Part shown: piece after piece, positions 9,230-18,231 of the stretch | How the letters are laid out: each line of letters begins with the position of its first letter | How positions within the stretch are numbered: the stretch's first letter is position 1 | From: Shewanella loihica PV-4 | GTDB lineage: Bacteria; Pseudomonadota; Gammaproteobacteria; Enterobacterales; Shewanellaceae | Assembly (NCBI RefSeq): GCF_000016065.1 | Contig: NC_009092.1 | Coordinates: forward strand, 1,674,001-1,738,000 | Length of the DNA stretch: 64,000 bases | Reading direction: 5' to 3' | Position numbers and translations under genes: made by a program | The notes under the pieces: model-generated | Told to the model about the DNA's origin: nothing | The model's database searches: none | The model's input: only the letters and a program-made list of their open reading frames with translations

Positions 9230-9465
9230 CGTCTCTCCTCGGCGGCGATCCTAACAAAGAATCCCGGCCCTGCCTATCCTATGGGCATCGGTTTGCGACC
9301 CTCTTGGCCTCTTTAATTTCGCCTTGGCCGCAAGTTCAAGGCTGGGTTTACAAAGCTTGGCGAGTTGAATTTTCTTAAGCTTGCTCACAGGCGCGCCGAG
9401 TTTAGGTATCATGGGGGAATGTGGCCCCGCCAACAAAGGGCGGCTTGGCCGAGGCAGAGAACAAG

Positions 9466-10398
9466 ATGGAAAATAAGATGACAGAGCAACAAGGTTATTG
9501 GATTGGTGAGGCGGGTAAGCCTTGGGGCGAGGCGGAAAAAGCAAAGTGGCGCGCCGCGCAGCAGAAGAAGCGCTCCTATGAGCAGGAAGTGCTGAGCAAG
9601 TTCAGCCAGGTGAGCGAGAGCTTCGAGGCGCAGCAGTATGGCGAGCTTAACTATGCCGAGGGTCAGTATCCGCTCTATGGCTTTAAATCCCGCGACTGGG
9701 ATCAGGAAAAGCCCACTATCTTAGTTACCGGCGGCGTACATGGTTACGAGACCAGTGGCGTGCAAGGGGCGCTGCGTTTCTTAATCGCCAAGGCCGCCGA
9801 GTACAGCCAGGATTTCAATATCCTGGTGGCCCCCTGTGTCAGCCCTTGGGGTTACGAGACCATCAATCGCTGGAACCCCGAGGCGATTGACCCAAACCGT
9901 TCCTTCTATGCCGACAGCCCGGCTCAGGAGTCCCGCGCCCTGATGCAGTGGGTGGCGAGCTTTAACTTGCCCTTGATGGCGCATATCGACCTGCATGAGA
10001 CCACAGACACAGATAACAGCGAGTTTCGTCCAGCCTTGGCCGCAAGAGATGCCAAGGTGCAGACTAACTGGAATATTCCCGACGGTTTCTATCTGGTGGG
10101 AGATAGCGAGAACCCTAACGATGAGATGCAGGCGGCCATCATAGCGGCCGTGGGCAAGGTGACCCATATCGCCCCGGCCGATGAGCAGGGACGATTAATC
10201 GGCGAGCCTATCACTCAATTTGGGGTGATCAACTATGCGACTAAGGCACTGGGCCTGTGCAGCGGCTTTAGCGATGCCAGATACAACACCACGACCGAGG
10301 TCTATCCAGACAGTCCGTTGGTGGACGATGAAAACTGTATCCAGGCCCAGGTGATGGCGGTAAGCTCGGCGCTGGATTATATCCGCAGCCAGGGCTGA
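9466..10398 (+). CDS. M14-family zinc carboxypeptidase-like protein
   Basis: About 310 residues with the zinc-ligand pattern of M14 / succinylglutamate-desuccinylase-like enzymes: VTGGVHGYETSG (H-x-x-E) and the later HIDLHE. The catalytic Glu may be in the TTTEVYPDSP region near the end. There is no signal peptide, so it is cytoplasmic. Substrates in the superfamily are peptides or N-acyl amino acids; which applies is unknown. Starts at 9421 (GTG), 9466 and 9478 are all in frame. 9466 is a compromise, since the first 15 codons after 9421 look unconserved and no start has a perfect ribosome site. Confidence 0.8.
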   Translation: MENKMTEQQGYWIGEAGKPWGEAEKAKWRAAQQKKRSYEQEVLSKFSQVSESFEAQQYGELNYAEGQYPLYGFKSRDWDQEKPTILVTGGVHGYETSGVQGALRFLIAKAAEYSQDFNILVAPCVSPWGYETINRWNPEAIDPNRSFYADSPAQESRALMQWVASFNLPLMAHIDLHETTDTDNSEFRPALAARDAKVQTNWNIPDGFYLVGDSENPNDEMQAAIIAAVGKVTHIAPADEQGRLIGEPITQFGVINYATKALGLCSGFSDARYNTTTEVYPDSPLVDDENCIQAQVMAVSSALDYIRSQG

Positions 10399-10466
10399 GC
10401 TAGACCCTCACCCGAGTAAGCCCGGGCGCCGCTGTCTTGAGGGCTGAGGGCTTAACGGTCAAGGTT

Positions 10467-11117
10467 TTAACGGGCGAGGGCGCCGGTGAGGATCACTCCG
10501 GCGACGAAGATAAAGAGCAATCCGGTCAACAGGTTGATCATTGGGGTTGCTCTTTTCATTTTGAGCTGCATCTTGGGATGAGAGAGCACCAGGGCTATCA
10601 GGCTAAACCACCCCAAAGAGAGGGCGAACATCATGGCGGTGGCGGCCACCTTAGTGCTCAGGGTCACCTCTGGGGTGATCAGGGTCGAGAATAGGGTGAT
10701 GAAAAATACCAGCGCCTTGGGATTGAGCAGGTTGGTGGAGACCCCCTGCATGAAGCCCTGAGCCGCGCCGAGCCCTCGACCCGCCGCACTTGCCGCATTC
10801 AGATGCGCCTCATCGCGCCAGTGGGCGATGGCGGCGCGTATCGCGCCTATGCCCATCCAGCCAAGGTAGCTGGCGCCAATCAGCTGCACCGCCATGAAGA
10901 GGTTAGGGGAGCCCTTGATGATAAGGCTCACCCCGGTGAGGCTCAGCAATGTGTGTAGCGTGATGGCCACCGCCAGGCCCAGCGCGGCGGCGACCGCCGT
11001 GCGTCTGTGCTCCTGGGCGGCCAGCCTGACCACCAGGGCGAAATCCGGGCCAGGGCTTGCCAGGGCGACCGTGTGTATGACGGCCAATGAGAAAAGCAGT
11101 TGCAGCTGTAGTTCCAT
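10467..11117 (-). CDS. LysE/RhtB-family amino acid exporter
   Basis: A 216-residue integral membrane protein with about six hydrophobic segments. The N-terminal signature of the LysE/RhtB family, HTVALASPGPDFALV, is clear. Family members export amino acids such as lysine, homoserine or threonine; the substrate is not readable. It is transcribed in the same direction as the AraC-type regulator just upstream (128 bp gap). That is a frequent pairing in proteobacteria and suggests the regulator controls this exporter. Confidence 0.9.
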   Translation of the reverse strand: MELQLQLLFSLAVIHTVALASPGPDFALVVRLAAQEHRRTAVAAALGLAVAITLHTLLSLTGVSLIIKGSPNLFMAVQLIGASYLGWMGIGAIRAAIAHWRDEAHLNAASAAGRGLGAAQGFMQGVSTNLLNPKALVFFITLFSTLITPEVTLSTKVAATAMMFALSLGWFSLIALVLSHPKMQLKMKRATPMINLLTGLLFIFVAGVILTGALAR

Positions 11118-11244
11118 CTGTGTTGAACTCTCACGCGTTAAATTTAAATCGATGTCGCCATAGTAAGCCTATCCGCGGCGCCGGGATTGTAAAATATTGC
11201 ACGTTTGCTTTTAGGCCTGATGTTTTTGCCTGTGGGCTAACCTA

Positions 11245-12084
11245 TCAGGGCGTGACCCGTTTCTGAAAATGGGCTGGAGTGATCAAAAACGCCCGCTTGA
11301 ACGCCTTATTGAAATGGCTCTGATCGAAGAAACCTAAGTCATAGGCGGTGCTGATGGCGCTGTCGCCCCGCATCAGCGCCTTCTTGGCATATTCCAGCCG
11401 CAGGCGTTTCAGGTAGGCGTGGGGCGTCATGCCGGTGGCCGCCTTGAATTGACGCAAGAATTGAAACTTACTCAAGTCGACGGAGAGCGCCAGCTGCTCC
11501 AGCTCGAACTCCTGATCCAGCCCTTGGTGGAACTGCTGTTTGATATTGTCCAGCTGGGCACCGCTTAACCTGGCCTGACAGCTCGGCAGGTTACGCAGCT
11601 TGCCATGGCGATAAAACAGCTCGCTGATAAAACCAAGCAGCAAGGTCTCCGCCTCCAGCGGCGTGATGTTGGCCTGATGCAGGGTCAGCTGCCTGTGCAG
11701 GCGGATAAAATAGGCCCTCAGCTTAGGGTCGTCTAGGATAGGCGTGCTGAAATAGAGCTCTCCCTGGTTGAGCGCCCCGCCGACCTGCTGCACATAGCTG
11801 GTGGGCAGAGACATCACCAGCGCCTCATAGCCGCCATCGGCGATACTCTGGCCGTTGTGGCTCTCGTCCGGATTGAGGGTGGATATGTTGCCCGGCGTCA
11901 GGCGGTACTCGCTGCCCCTGTGATGATAGCGTTGGCCGCCATGGCAGACCACGCCTATGTGGTAGTCCAGATGCACATGTTTCTCGAAGGCGAAATGGGT
12001 AAATTGCGCGCGGCTAAGCTCCATCTCTTTCAAGATGCTCGCCTGCCAATAATCTATCTTCTCTACCGCGCTTGTAGCCATCAT
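11245..12084 (-). CDS. AraC-family transcriptional regulator
   Basis: A 279-residue regulator. Residues up to about 170 form a cupin-like AraC sensor domain (HVHLDYHIGVVCHGGQRYHH is typical). The C-terminal 100 residues carry two helix-turn-helix units, with the signature region AYDLGFFDQSHFNKAFKRAF. It lies immediately upstream of the LysE exporter on the same strand and divergent from nadE. The 12141-12159 inverted repeat in the shared spacer could be its operator. The ligand is unknown; an amino acid or analogue is the natural guess from the neighbour. Confidence 0.9.
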   Translation of the reverse strand: MMATSAVEKIDYWQASILKEMELSRAQFTHFAFEKHVHLDYHIGVVCHGGQRYHHRGSEYRLTPGNISTLNPDESHNGQSIADGGYEALVMSLPTSYVQQVGGALNQGELYFSTPILDDPKLRAYFIRLHRQLTLHQANITPLEAETLLLGFISELFYRHGKLRNLPSCQARLSGAQLDNIKQQFHQGLDQEFELEQLALSVDLSKFQFLRQFKAATGMTPHAYLKRLRLEYAKKALMRGDSAISTAYDLGFFDQSHFNKAFKRAFLITPAHFQKRVTP

Positions 12085-12140
12085 CTCGCTTCGCTTGACT
12101 CCTGACCGGACCCTCCGATCGTCTGATTAGCCAGTGTAGA

Positions 12141-12159
12141 TCAGGGCGTTTTCCCCTGA
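12141..12159. promoter_or_regulatory. Inverted repeat between AraC gene and nadE
   Basis: TCAGGG at 12141-12146 and CCCTGA at 12154-12159 with a 7-base spacer, in the divergent spacer. It is a candidate operator for the adjacent regulator; no other evidence. Confidence 0.3.
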
Positions 12160-12292
12160 CTAGTAAATAATTGCAGCCTCTCGACCTATTTATTGGATTG
12201 GGGTGAGCTTAGGTCGTGAATTTCCCGAGGAATTGGCTCATAATGGTCAGCTTAGAATCATGCTGACAGTTAACCTAAGTGGAGTCGGACCA

Positions 12293-13126
12293 GTGAAAGG
12301 ACAGATCATACGTGAAATGAAGGTGCAGCCGCATATTGAGGTGGAATATGAGGTGCAAAGACGTATCGCCTTTATCAAAGCGAAACTCAAAGAGGCGCGC
12401 GCCACCAGTCTAGTGCTGGGGATCAGCGGTGGGGTAGACTCCTCACTGGCAGGCCGTCTGTGCCAGCTGGCAGTGGATGAGCTGAACAGCGAAGGCGAAT
12501 ATGAAGGCAGTTATCAGTTTATCGCGGTGCGTCTGCCCTTCAAGGTGCAGAAGGATGAAGATGAGGCGCAGATGGCCTGTCAGTTCATTCAGCCCAGCAA
12601 GCTGGTAACGGTTAACATAGGTGAAGGGGTCGAAGGGATCCATCATCAAACCCTGGCGGGCCTCGAAGTGGCCGGCGTCATCTCTCATCCCCACAGCAAT
12701 GTCGATTTCGTGAAGGGTAACGTGAAGGCCAGAATGCGTATGATCGCCCAGTATGAGATTGCCGGCCTGACCGGTGGCCTGGTCGTGGGCACCGACCACA
12801 GCGCCGAGAATATCACCGGCTTCTATACCAAGTGGGGCGATGGTGCATGCGATCTGGCGCCGCTGTTTGGTCTGAGCAAGCGTCAGGTGCGTCAGCTGGC
12901 GGCGGCACTGGGCGCACCTAGCGTGCTGGTCGATAAGGCGCCGACGGCGGATCTCGAGTGTGACAAGCCACAGCTCGAAGATGAGGTCGCCCTGGGCCTG
13001 ACCTATGATCAGATTGATGATTTCCTCGAAGGTAAGCCGGTAGACGCCGCGGTCGAGGCGCGCCTAATCGCCATCTACAACGCGACCCAGCACAAGCGTA
13101 AGCCTATCCCGACGCTATACGACTGA
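12293..13126 (+). CDS. nadE: Ammonia-dependent NAD+ synthetase
   Basis: Final step of NAD biosynthesis: ATP-dependent amidation of deamido-NAD with ammonia. The PP-loop [13 protein letters not shown] is plain, and the later segments [26 protein letters not shown] and [13 protein letters not shown] follow E. coli NadE closely. The GTG at 12293 is chosen: GGAG lies eight bases before it and it gives 277 residues (E. coli 275). The longer in-frame extension from 12203 is not conserved. There is no glutaminase domain, so it uses free ammonia. A hairpin terminator follows. Confidence 0.95.
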   Translation: MKGQIIREMKVQPHIEVEYEVQRRIAFIKAKLKEARATSLVLGISGGVDSSLAGRLCQLAVDELNSEGEYEGSYQFIAVRLPFKVQKDEDEAQMACQFIQPSKLVTVNIGEGVEGIHHQTLAGLEVAGVISHPHSNVDFVKGNVKARMRMIAQYEIAGLTGGLVVGTDHSAENITGFYTKWGDGACDLAPLFGLSKRQVRQLAAALGAPSVLVDKAPTADLECDKPQLEDEVALGLTYDQIDDFLEGKPVDAAVEARLIAIYNATQHKRKPIPTLYD

Positions 13127-13172
13127 CTCTGAATCTGTCATTGCGAAATAAAAAATAGCAAACAGAATCGAT

Positions 13173-13195
13173 AAAGGCGCCTAGGCGCCTTTTTC
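13173..13195 (+). terminator. Rho-independent terminator of nadE
   Basis: AAAGGCGCC/GGCGCCTTT palindromic hairpin followed by T residues, 47 bp after the nadE stop. Confidence 0.85.
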
Positions 13196-13269
13196 TTTGG
13201 TGAGGCCGCTCTGCCTGATGCAAATCCTTTTTTATCTCCTTGAGCACTGGAGACGGTTGGGCTTGAGGG

Positions 13270-13776
13270 CTAACCGGTGAGCGATTCGCGAAGCTTACGC
13301 AAATCCGCTATCAGGGCGTTGGGACACTGGCGATAATCCAGATAGGGGAGCAGGTAGATTTGATTATCGTTATCTTGCTGGTGTGTAAAGGTCTTGGGCT
13401 CACTTAAAGGCGTTAAGCCTAGGGCGATGGCACTCTGCTGGCCGCAGACATAATGCTCGCAGGCCATGGATGACAGGGCATCGGCGCCGAAACGTATCTG
13501 CTCGTCGTGCTGTAATAGCTTGTGCATGTAGCCGCGCCAGTCGTCGTCCGGCGCGCTCAGTTTTGCCATGATCACTACGATCTTGCGCCAGTTATTGCCG
13601 TTGAGAGCGATCAGGCTCTCTAAACTGCCTATATTTAAGCTAGTTATTTCTGAGTCAGCTTTATTTAAGTCGGCTGGCTGGGCATGCTGCCAGTCGGCAG
13701 GCAGAAGGGGAGGCGTTGGCAGATAAAAGCAGCGCTTGGCGCATTCCTGCCCTAAGGGCTTCACATTCTTAGGCAT
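13270..13776 (-). CDS. Hypothetical protein, 168 residues
   Basis: I do not recognise a characterised family. There is no signal peptide or membrane helix. Visible features are a proline-rich N-terminal patch (YLPTPPLLPADW), a helical centre, and a C-terminal segment (IYLLPYLDYRQCPNALI) that reads like a conserved core ending with an arginine/lysine-rich helix. Six cysteines are spread along it. AAGGAA nine bases before the ATG supports the start. It is divergent from the hydrolase gene at 13890 and separated from nadE by the terminator, so it is probably monocistronic. Confidence 0.7.
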   Translation of the reverse strand: MPKNVKPLGQECAKRCFYLPTPPLLPADWQHAQPADLNKADSEITSLNIGSLESLIALNGNNWRKIVVIMAKLSAPDDDWRGYMHKLLQHDEQIRFGADALSSMACEHYVCGQQSAIALGLTPLSEPKTFTHQQDNDNQIYLLPYLDYRQCPNALIADLRKLRESLTG

Positions 13777-13889
13777 AATCTTTATTCCTTGGGCTTTGGG
13801 GCTGGAGTTTACGCAATAAAGCCGTGTATGTTAATGGTTAACGGACTTGCAGCGCATCAGCGCGCACATGGAGCCTAGCGGTCATTCTC

Positions 13890-15467
13890 ATGAAAACACT
13901 GCTCATTCACTCGACAAAACATCTTTCCATCGCCGTCACCTATGCCTGTCTCGGCATTGTCGCGGCCGCGCTCGCCTTTGGGGTCTGGTTTTTGAATGCC
14001 CGTCCCGACCTGTCCATCTGGCATTCGACCATGCTCGAGCATCAGTTTCGCCTCGATAGCGAGGTAGACGATTTCCCTGCCTATCAGGCGCTGGAGGCCA
14101 AGCTGTTCGAGGAAGTAGAGAGTAAGATCTACCGCCGCACCCAACACTTGGATCAGCCCCTCAATCGCTATTGGCATGGCAGCTTTGCCGATCCAGACAA
14201 CTGGCCTAAGGCCTGGAATCGCAGCTATGAGTGGGCCAAGCCAGACGCCGAGTTTGGCATCTTGTTGCTGCACGGCATGTCAGACTCACCCTATGCCTTG
14301 TCGCACTTTGCCGAGCATTTTAAGGGGCGTGCCCACCTGCTGGGGCTAAGATTGCCGGGCCACGGCACCATACCCTCTGGCTTGGTGGAGCTTAAATGGC
14401 AGGAGATGGCCAGGGCGGTGGAGCTGGCGACCAAGCATCTTAAGCAGCAGATGGGCGATAAGCCGCTCTATGTGGTGGCCTTCTCTACCGGCGCGGCGCT
14501 GGCGTTAAACCATGAGCTCGAGCGGCTCGCGCATAATTCGACGCTGAGTTACCGCGGCATGATCTTCCTCTCGCCGGCCATAGGTCTGTCGCCGGTGGCG
14601 GCCGGTGCCAAGTGGCAGGACAGGTTAGGGCGGCTTTTGGGGCTAGAGAAGCTGAGCTGGAACTCGATTCAGACCGAGTACGATCCCTTTAAATACAACT
14701 CCTTCGCCGTCAATGCCGGCGATGTGGTCTATCAGCTGGCAGAGCGCAATCAACAGCTGATGCAGGCGATGCCCCAGGAGCAATTGGCCGAGCTGGCCGA
14801 CATCTTAACCTTTCAGTCGGTGGCCGACGCTACTGTCTCGACCCCGGCAGTGGTGAGCAATCTCTATGGGCGTCTGCCTTCGAAACAGCATCAGCTGGTG
14901 CTGTTTGATATCAACCGCCAACCCCTGAGTCTGGCCCTAGTGGTGAGCGATCCGCTGACTGCCTTGTTGCCTTCACTCAGTCTCGATGCCCCAAGATTCG
15001 ATCTAACTCTGGTGCAGAATCGTCAAGCTGTTCCGGAGCGGAATCAGGAGAGAGAGCAGGAGTTGGTTGCGCAAACTGTGCTTTCTCAAAGCGATCCGTC
15101 ACAACATAAGCCGTCACAGAACGAGCCGCTAAAGAGCCTCGACGAGGTCGAGGCCAACAGATATCGACCTGGGAAAGTGGTTGTTCATCAGCCCTTAGGG
15201 CTCAATTGGCCGGCGGGCATCTACTCGCTCTCCCATGTGGCCCTGCCTTATCCCGCGAGCGATAACCTGTATGGCACGGCGTTCGTCAAGGGGAGTCACA
15301 GGGTGCAGATTGGTGCGGCGGCTACCCGCGGGGAGCGCGGCGTGCTGGGCGTGTCGGCAGCGGAGGTGCTCAGGCAGAAATGGAATCCTTTCTTCCCTTA
15401 TCTGTTAGAGCGGGTGGATAGCTTTATCCAGGCGCGCCAAGGGACTAATTCTACGCCTGCAAACTAG
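13890..15467 (+). CDS. Membrane-anchored alpha/beta hydrolase (carboxylesterase/lipase-like)
   Basis: A 525-residue protein with one N-terminal membrane anchor (about residues 12-36) and an alpha/beta hydrolase domain. The oxyanion region is ILLLHGMSDSPYAL, then LRLPGHGTIPSG and the nucleophile elbow VVAFSTGAAL with candidate Ser199. The elbow is A-x-S-x-G, not the usual G-x-S-x-G. A hydrophilic Glu/Gln-rich insert (about residues 375-415) separates the core from a C-terminal part holding a possible late His (SHVALPYP). The hydrolase domain probably faces the periplasm. Substrate unknown. It converges with the GGDEF gene. Confidence 0.85.
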   Translation: MKTLLIHSTKHLSIAVTYACLGIVAAALAFGVWFLNARPDLSIWHSTMLEHQFRLDSEVDDFPAYQALEAKLFEEVESKIYRRTQHLDQPLNRYWHGSFADPDNWPKAWNRSYEWAKPDAEFGILLLHGMSDSPYALSHFAEHFKGRAHLLGLRLPGHGTIPSGLVELKWQEMARAVELATKHLKQQMGDKPLYVVAFSTGAALALNHELERLAHNSTLSYRGMIFLSPAIGLSPVAAGAKWQDRLGRLLGLEKLSWNSIQTEYDPFKYNSFAVNAGDVVYQLAERNQQLMQAMPQEQLAELADILTFQSVADATVSTPAVVSNLYGRLPSKQHQLVLFDINRQPLSLALVVSDPLTALLPSLSLDAPRFDLTLVQNRQAVPERNQEREQELVAQTVLSQSDPSQHKPSQNEPLKSLDEVEANRYRPGKVVVHQPLGLNWPAGIYSLSHVALPYPASDNLYGTAFVKGSHRVQIGAAATRGERGVLGVSAAEVLRQKWNPFFPYLLERVDSFIQARQGTNSTPAN

Positions 15468-15497
15468 TCTGTCGCCAACGCGGCAAGGCTTGAGTCT

Positions 15498-15537
15498 TTA
15501 ACAGAAGGCCAGGCTCGTTAACAGAAGGCTTGGCTCG
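15498..15537 (+). repeat. 20-bp tandem duplication
   Basis: Two adjacent 20-base copies beginning ttaacagaaggc, at 15498-15517 and 15518-15537, differing at two bases. They lie in the convergent spacer between the hydrolase and the diguanylate cyclase, where no strong terminator is visible. Confidence 0.75.
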
Positions 15538-15625
15538 GTAAAAGAGACCAAGTTATATGAGCCTAAGTTAAAAAGCCTAGGGGCTAAAAGCGCGTGAGCT
15601 AAAACTGCATAAGTGAAAGCCGTCG

Positions 15626-17794
15626 TTAGCTTAGCTGATCTTCGGCTGACAGCAGGGAGCAGATCACTCGGTTGCGGCCATTTTCCTTGGCCTCGTAGAG
15701 GTTAAGGTCGGCCATCTTAAACCAGTGATCTATGTCGTTCATGTAGCCGGCATTGCTGATCACCGCGCCGATACTCACGGTCAGGCTGATTGCTGCCTGG
15801 CCCGGCACCTCTATCTGATGCTCGGCGACCAGCTCCTTAAACTGATTCAGGTGTTGCTCTACCTGCAGGGCGTTGCACTGGGGCAGCACCACCAAAAACT
15901 CTTCACCGCCATAGCGAGAGACAATATCCGTGTCCCGCTTAAAGAACTGCTTCATCAGTTCTGCCAGGGCGATCAGGGCGCTATCGCCTATCTGGTGGCC
16001 ATAGGTGTCGTTGATCTTCTTAAAGTGATCGATATCTATGATGCAGAACGCCAGCGCCGCATAGCTGCGCTTGCACATATCGTGAATATTGCCGAAATGA
16101 TTTTCCACGTAGCGGCGGTTGTAGAGCTGAGTCAGCTCATCGCGCTCCGCCAGCGCCTGCAGCTTGAGGTTGGCATCTTCCAGCTCAACCGTGCGCATTG
16201 CCACCTTTTCCTCCAGCTCCAGCTGGTAGCTGATCAGCTCCTGTTTACTCTTCTGAATGCTGCTGGAGAGGGCGTAGATCTCCTGGGGCGTGGTGTCTGC
16301 CATCGCCTCATCCTGATGTTCGGCCATGCCCCATTGGCTAAATTTCTTGGCGATGGTCTCAAGCGGCTGAGTCAGGCGATTACTGATCACCTTGATCAGC
16401 AAGATGGTGATGATGAAGGCAATAAACAGCAGGCTGAAGGTGGTCAGGTACTGCTGCTCCACCTGCTTCACCAGCGGCGAGAAGGGCATCACCACATAGA
16501 GTGACCAGCCATTTTTCAGCACATATTTGGCGTAGGCGAACTCAGGGTTAAAGCTGTCGAGATTGCGAAAGTTGATCATGTTCAGGCTGGTGCGATAGCG
16601 CTGCCCCGAGGTGGAGACCTTAAGCGGGGTCAATGGTGCCAGGTCGAGCATCTCAGAGGCGTAGATCACCAGGCCGTTCTCGTCGGTAAGCACCATGGCC
16701 TGCTCGTGAAACTCGCGGTTGCGCTCATCGATACTGGCGAACTTGGTAAGGTTTAACGAGCCTTCGATGATCCCTATGGGACTGACCGGGTTGTCCTTGG
16801 AATAGAGCGGCGCGCTGATGGCGACTATGGGATCTGTACCAAACCCCCGCCCGAGGAAGGCCGGGGAGATAAAGGTCAGCTGATTGTAGAAGGCCTCCTG
16901 AAAATAGTGCCTGTCGCTGATGCTGAGATCTTTGTTTTGAACTGTCTCCTTGCCCAGGCGTGAGATGGGGCTGGCCGCCGAGATAAGCCCCTTGTCATCG
17001 GCTATCAGCATAGAGATAAAAAACGGGTAGCTCTGGTGCAATTTAGATAACAGGCTCTGCCACTGGGCCGCATCATAGTTAGAAAGGCTCAGCCAGCGCG
17101 CCGCGTTGTCTATGGCGCTGATATGTCCCTCGATAAAGCTCTCGGTGGCCTTGCCTAGGTGGGCCGCCGAGTCTTCCAGGTTGAGCTTCACATCCCGCTG
17201 CTGTTGGTCGATGGAGTTGTTGTTGAAGATCAGCGCCGATACCAGCAGGGCCAGGGTCAACACCTGGGTAAAGGTGTAGGTGAGCTGGGCGTTGAAGCTC
17301 TTGCGCTTCTTATTCATCAGCTTGCCGTCGATATGCAGCTGGCTTGGCAGCATGGTGACACAGATGGCGCCGAGCGCCGTATAGAGCATGCCGTTAATCC
17401 CCTGCTTGAGGGTGATAAAGGTCATGTAGCTGTTGGGCATCTGAAACACCAGGTTGGCGTACAGATAGAAGAGCGGCATGCCCAGCAAGAGCCAGAAGGT
17501 GATATCCGCATACAGGGTGTAGAATTCTTTGCGCCGCGCATAGCCCAGCCACAGCGCCTCTAACGGGAACAGCAGGAACATGTGCCAGCTGTCCCAGGCG
17601 ATATAGAGGCCGGTGGCACAAAGCAGCGAGGTTAACAGGGCATACCAAGGGCCGAGGAAGATGGCCACGATCACGAAGAAGAGGTTACCAATGATCAGCT
17701 GTTGGTTTCCAAACAGGGGAATAGGTGCCAGGTTGACCAGCAAGCCCAGTAGACCCAGTAGCAAGGCAAACCCTAGGTGATTCTTATTGATCAA
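15626..17794 (-). CDS. Membrane diguanylate cyclase with Cache sensor
   Basis: A 722-residue enzyme making cyclic di-GMP. Order: about five N-terminal membrane helices (a MASE-like module, residues 1-150), one more helix near 170-195, a periplasmic double-Cache-like domain (about 200-440, with ISDRHYFQEAF), a membrane helix, a HAMP-like linker, a short coiled coil and a GGDEF domain. The active site is GGEEF at 629-633 and the inhibitory site RDTD at 620-623, five residues before it, so it should be active and product-inhibited. There is no EAL domain. The ligand is unknown; Cache domains often bind small metabolites. Confidence 0.93.
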   Translation of the reverse strand: MINKNHLGFALLLGLLGLLVNLAPIPLFGNQQLIIGNLFFVIVAIFLGPWYALLTSLLCATGLYIAWDSWHMFLLFPLEALWLGYARRKEFYTLYADITFWLLLGMPLFYLYANLVFQMPNSYMTFITLKQGINGMLYTALGAICVTMLPSQLHIDGKLMNKKRKSFNAQLTYTFTQVLTLALLVSALIFNNNSIDQQQRDVKLNLEDSAAHLGKATESFIEGHISAIDNAARWLSLSNYDAAQWQSLLSKLHQSYPFFISMLIADDKGLISAASPISRLGKETVQNKDLSISDRHYFQEAFYNQLTFISPAFLGRGFGTDPIVAISAPLYSKDNPVSPIGIIEGSLNLTKFASIDERNREFHEQAMVLTDENGLVIYASEMLDLAPLTPLKVSTSGQRYRTSLNMINFRNLDSFNPEFAYAKYVLKNGWSLYVVMPFSPLVKQVEQQYLTTFSLLFIAFIITILLIKVISNRLTQPLETIAKKFSQWGMAEHQDEAMADTTPQEIYALSSSIQKSKQELISYQLELEEKVAMRTVELEDANLKLQALAERDELTQLYNRRYVENHFGNIHDMCKRSYAALAFCIIDIDHFKKINDTYGHQIGDSALIALAELMKQFFKRDTDIVSRYGGEEFLVVLPQCNALQVEQHLNQFKELVAEHQIEVPGQAAISLTVSIGAVISNAGYMNDIDHWFKMADLNLYEAKENGRNRVICSLLSAEDQLS

Positions 17795-18146
17795 TTACTT
17801 TCTTCCCTAATCTTTCATTGACGACGCAGTTGATGCAGAAAATGCTGGCAGAACTGCGACAGCGGATGCTCTTTGCCGGCGCCCTTAATAGGCATTCATC
17901 GGCCGCACTCTGAGCCTTTTGCTAGGCCTGTATCGATAATGACACGCTTAAATAGGAGTGTAAGGGAATCCCAAGTTAAATGCTAACCAAATGTTTCTTA
18001 TCACTCTTTTGTGGTTTTTAGAGGACTTGTTTTTCAGTGAGAACATTGACTAAGAGTTTGGTTAAGAATGAGGATGTTTGATGGGGATAGTAATTTGCTG
18101 TATTTGTGGCGAGAAAGCAGAGGAGATCTTTTGAATTACTGTATAC
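17795..18146. other. Gene-free stretch upstream of the AT-rich block
   Basis: About 350 bp between the divergently oriented cyclase gene and the terminator at 18147. No convincing ORF is present (a 48-codon frame from 18070 runs through the terminator). An 8-bp inverted repeat (TAACCAAA at 17984-17991, TTTGGTTA at 18057-18064) is visible. Composition shifts from the GC-rich core to AT-rich near 17940, marking the left edge of the foreign-looking block. An unannotated small RNA ending at the terminator is possible. Confidence 0.5.
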
Positions 18147-18176
18147 AAAAAGGACTACCAACAGGTAGTCCTTTTT
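18147..18176 (+). terminator. Orphan bidirectional-looking terminator
   Basis: An A-run, the stem GGACTACC/GGTAGTCC with loop AACA, then TTTTT. No + strand gene lies upstream of it and no - strand gene reads into it, so it belongs to an unseen transcript or is a boundary relic. Confidence 0.85.
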
Positions 18177-18231
18177 ATTTGGCTATATTGGCGATAAACT
18201 CAATAGGTTAGTTCGACATAGGATGTTAAGA

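Noticed and set aside
15725..16504. 259-codon + strand frame opposite the diguanylate cyclase
   Set aside because: Antisense shadow of the GGDEF gene; no family resemblance.
18070..18216. Small + strand frame in the gap before the AT-rich block
   Set aside because: It reads straight through the 18147 terminator and has no ribosome site; a non-coding explanation is simpler.
17795..18222. Left attachment site copying the tRNA-Pro 3' end
   Set aside because: No stretch resembling the last bases of the tRNA was found there, and there is no integrase gene.
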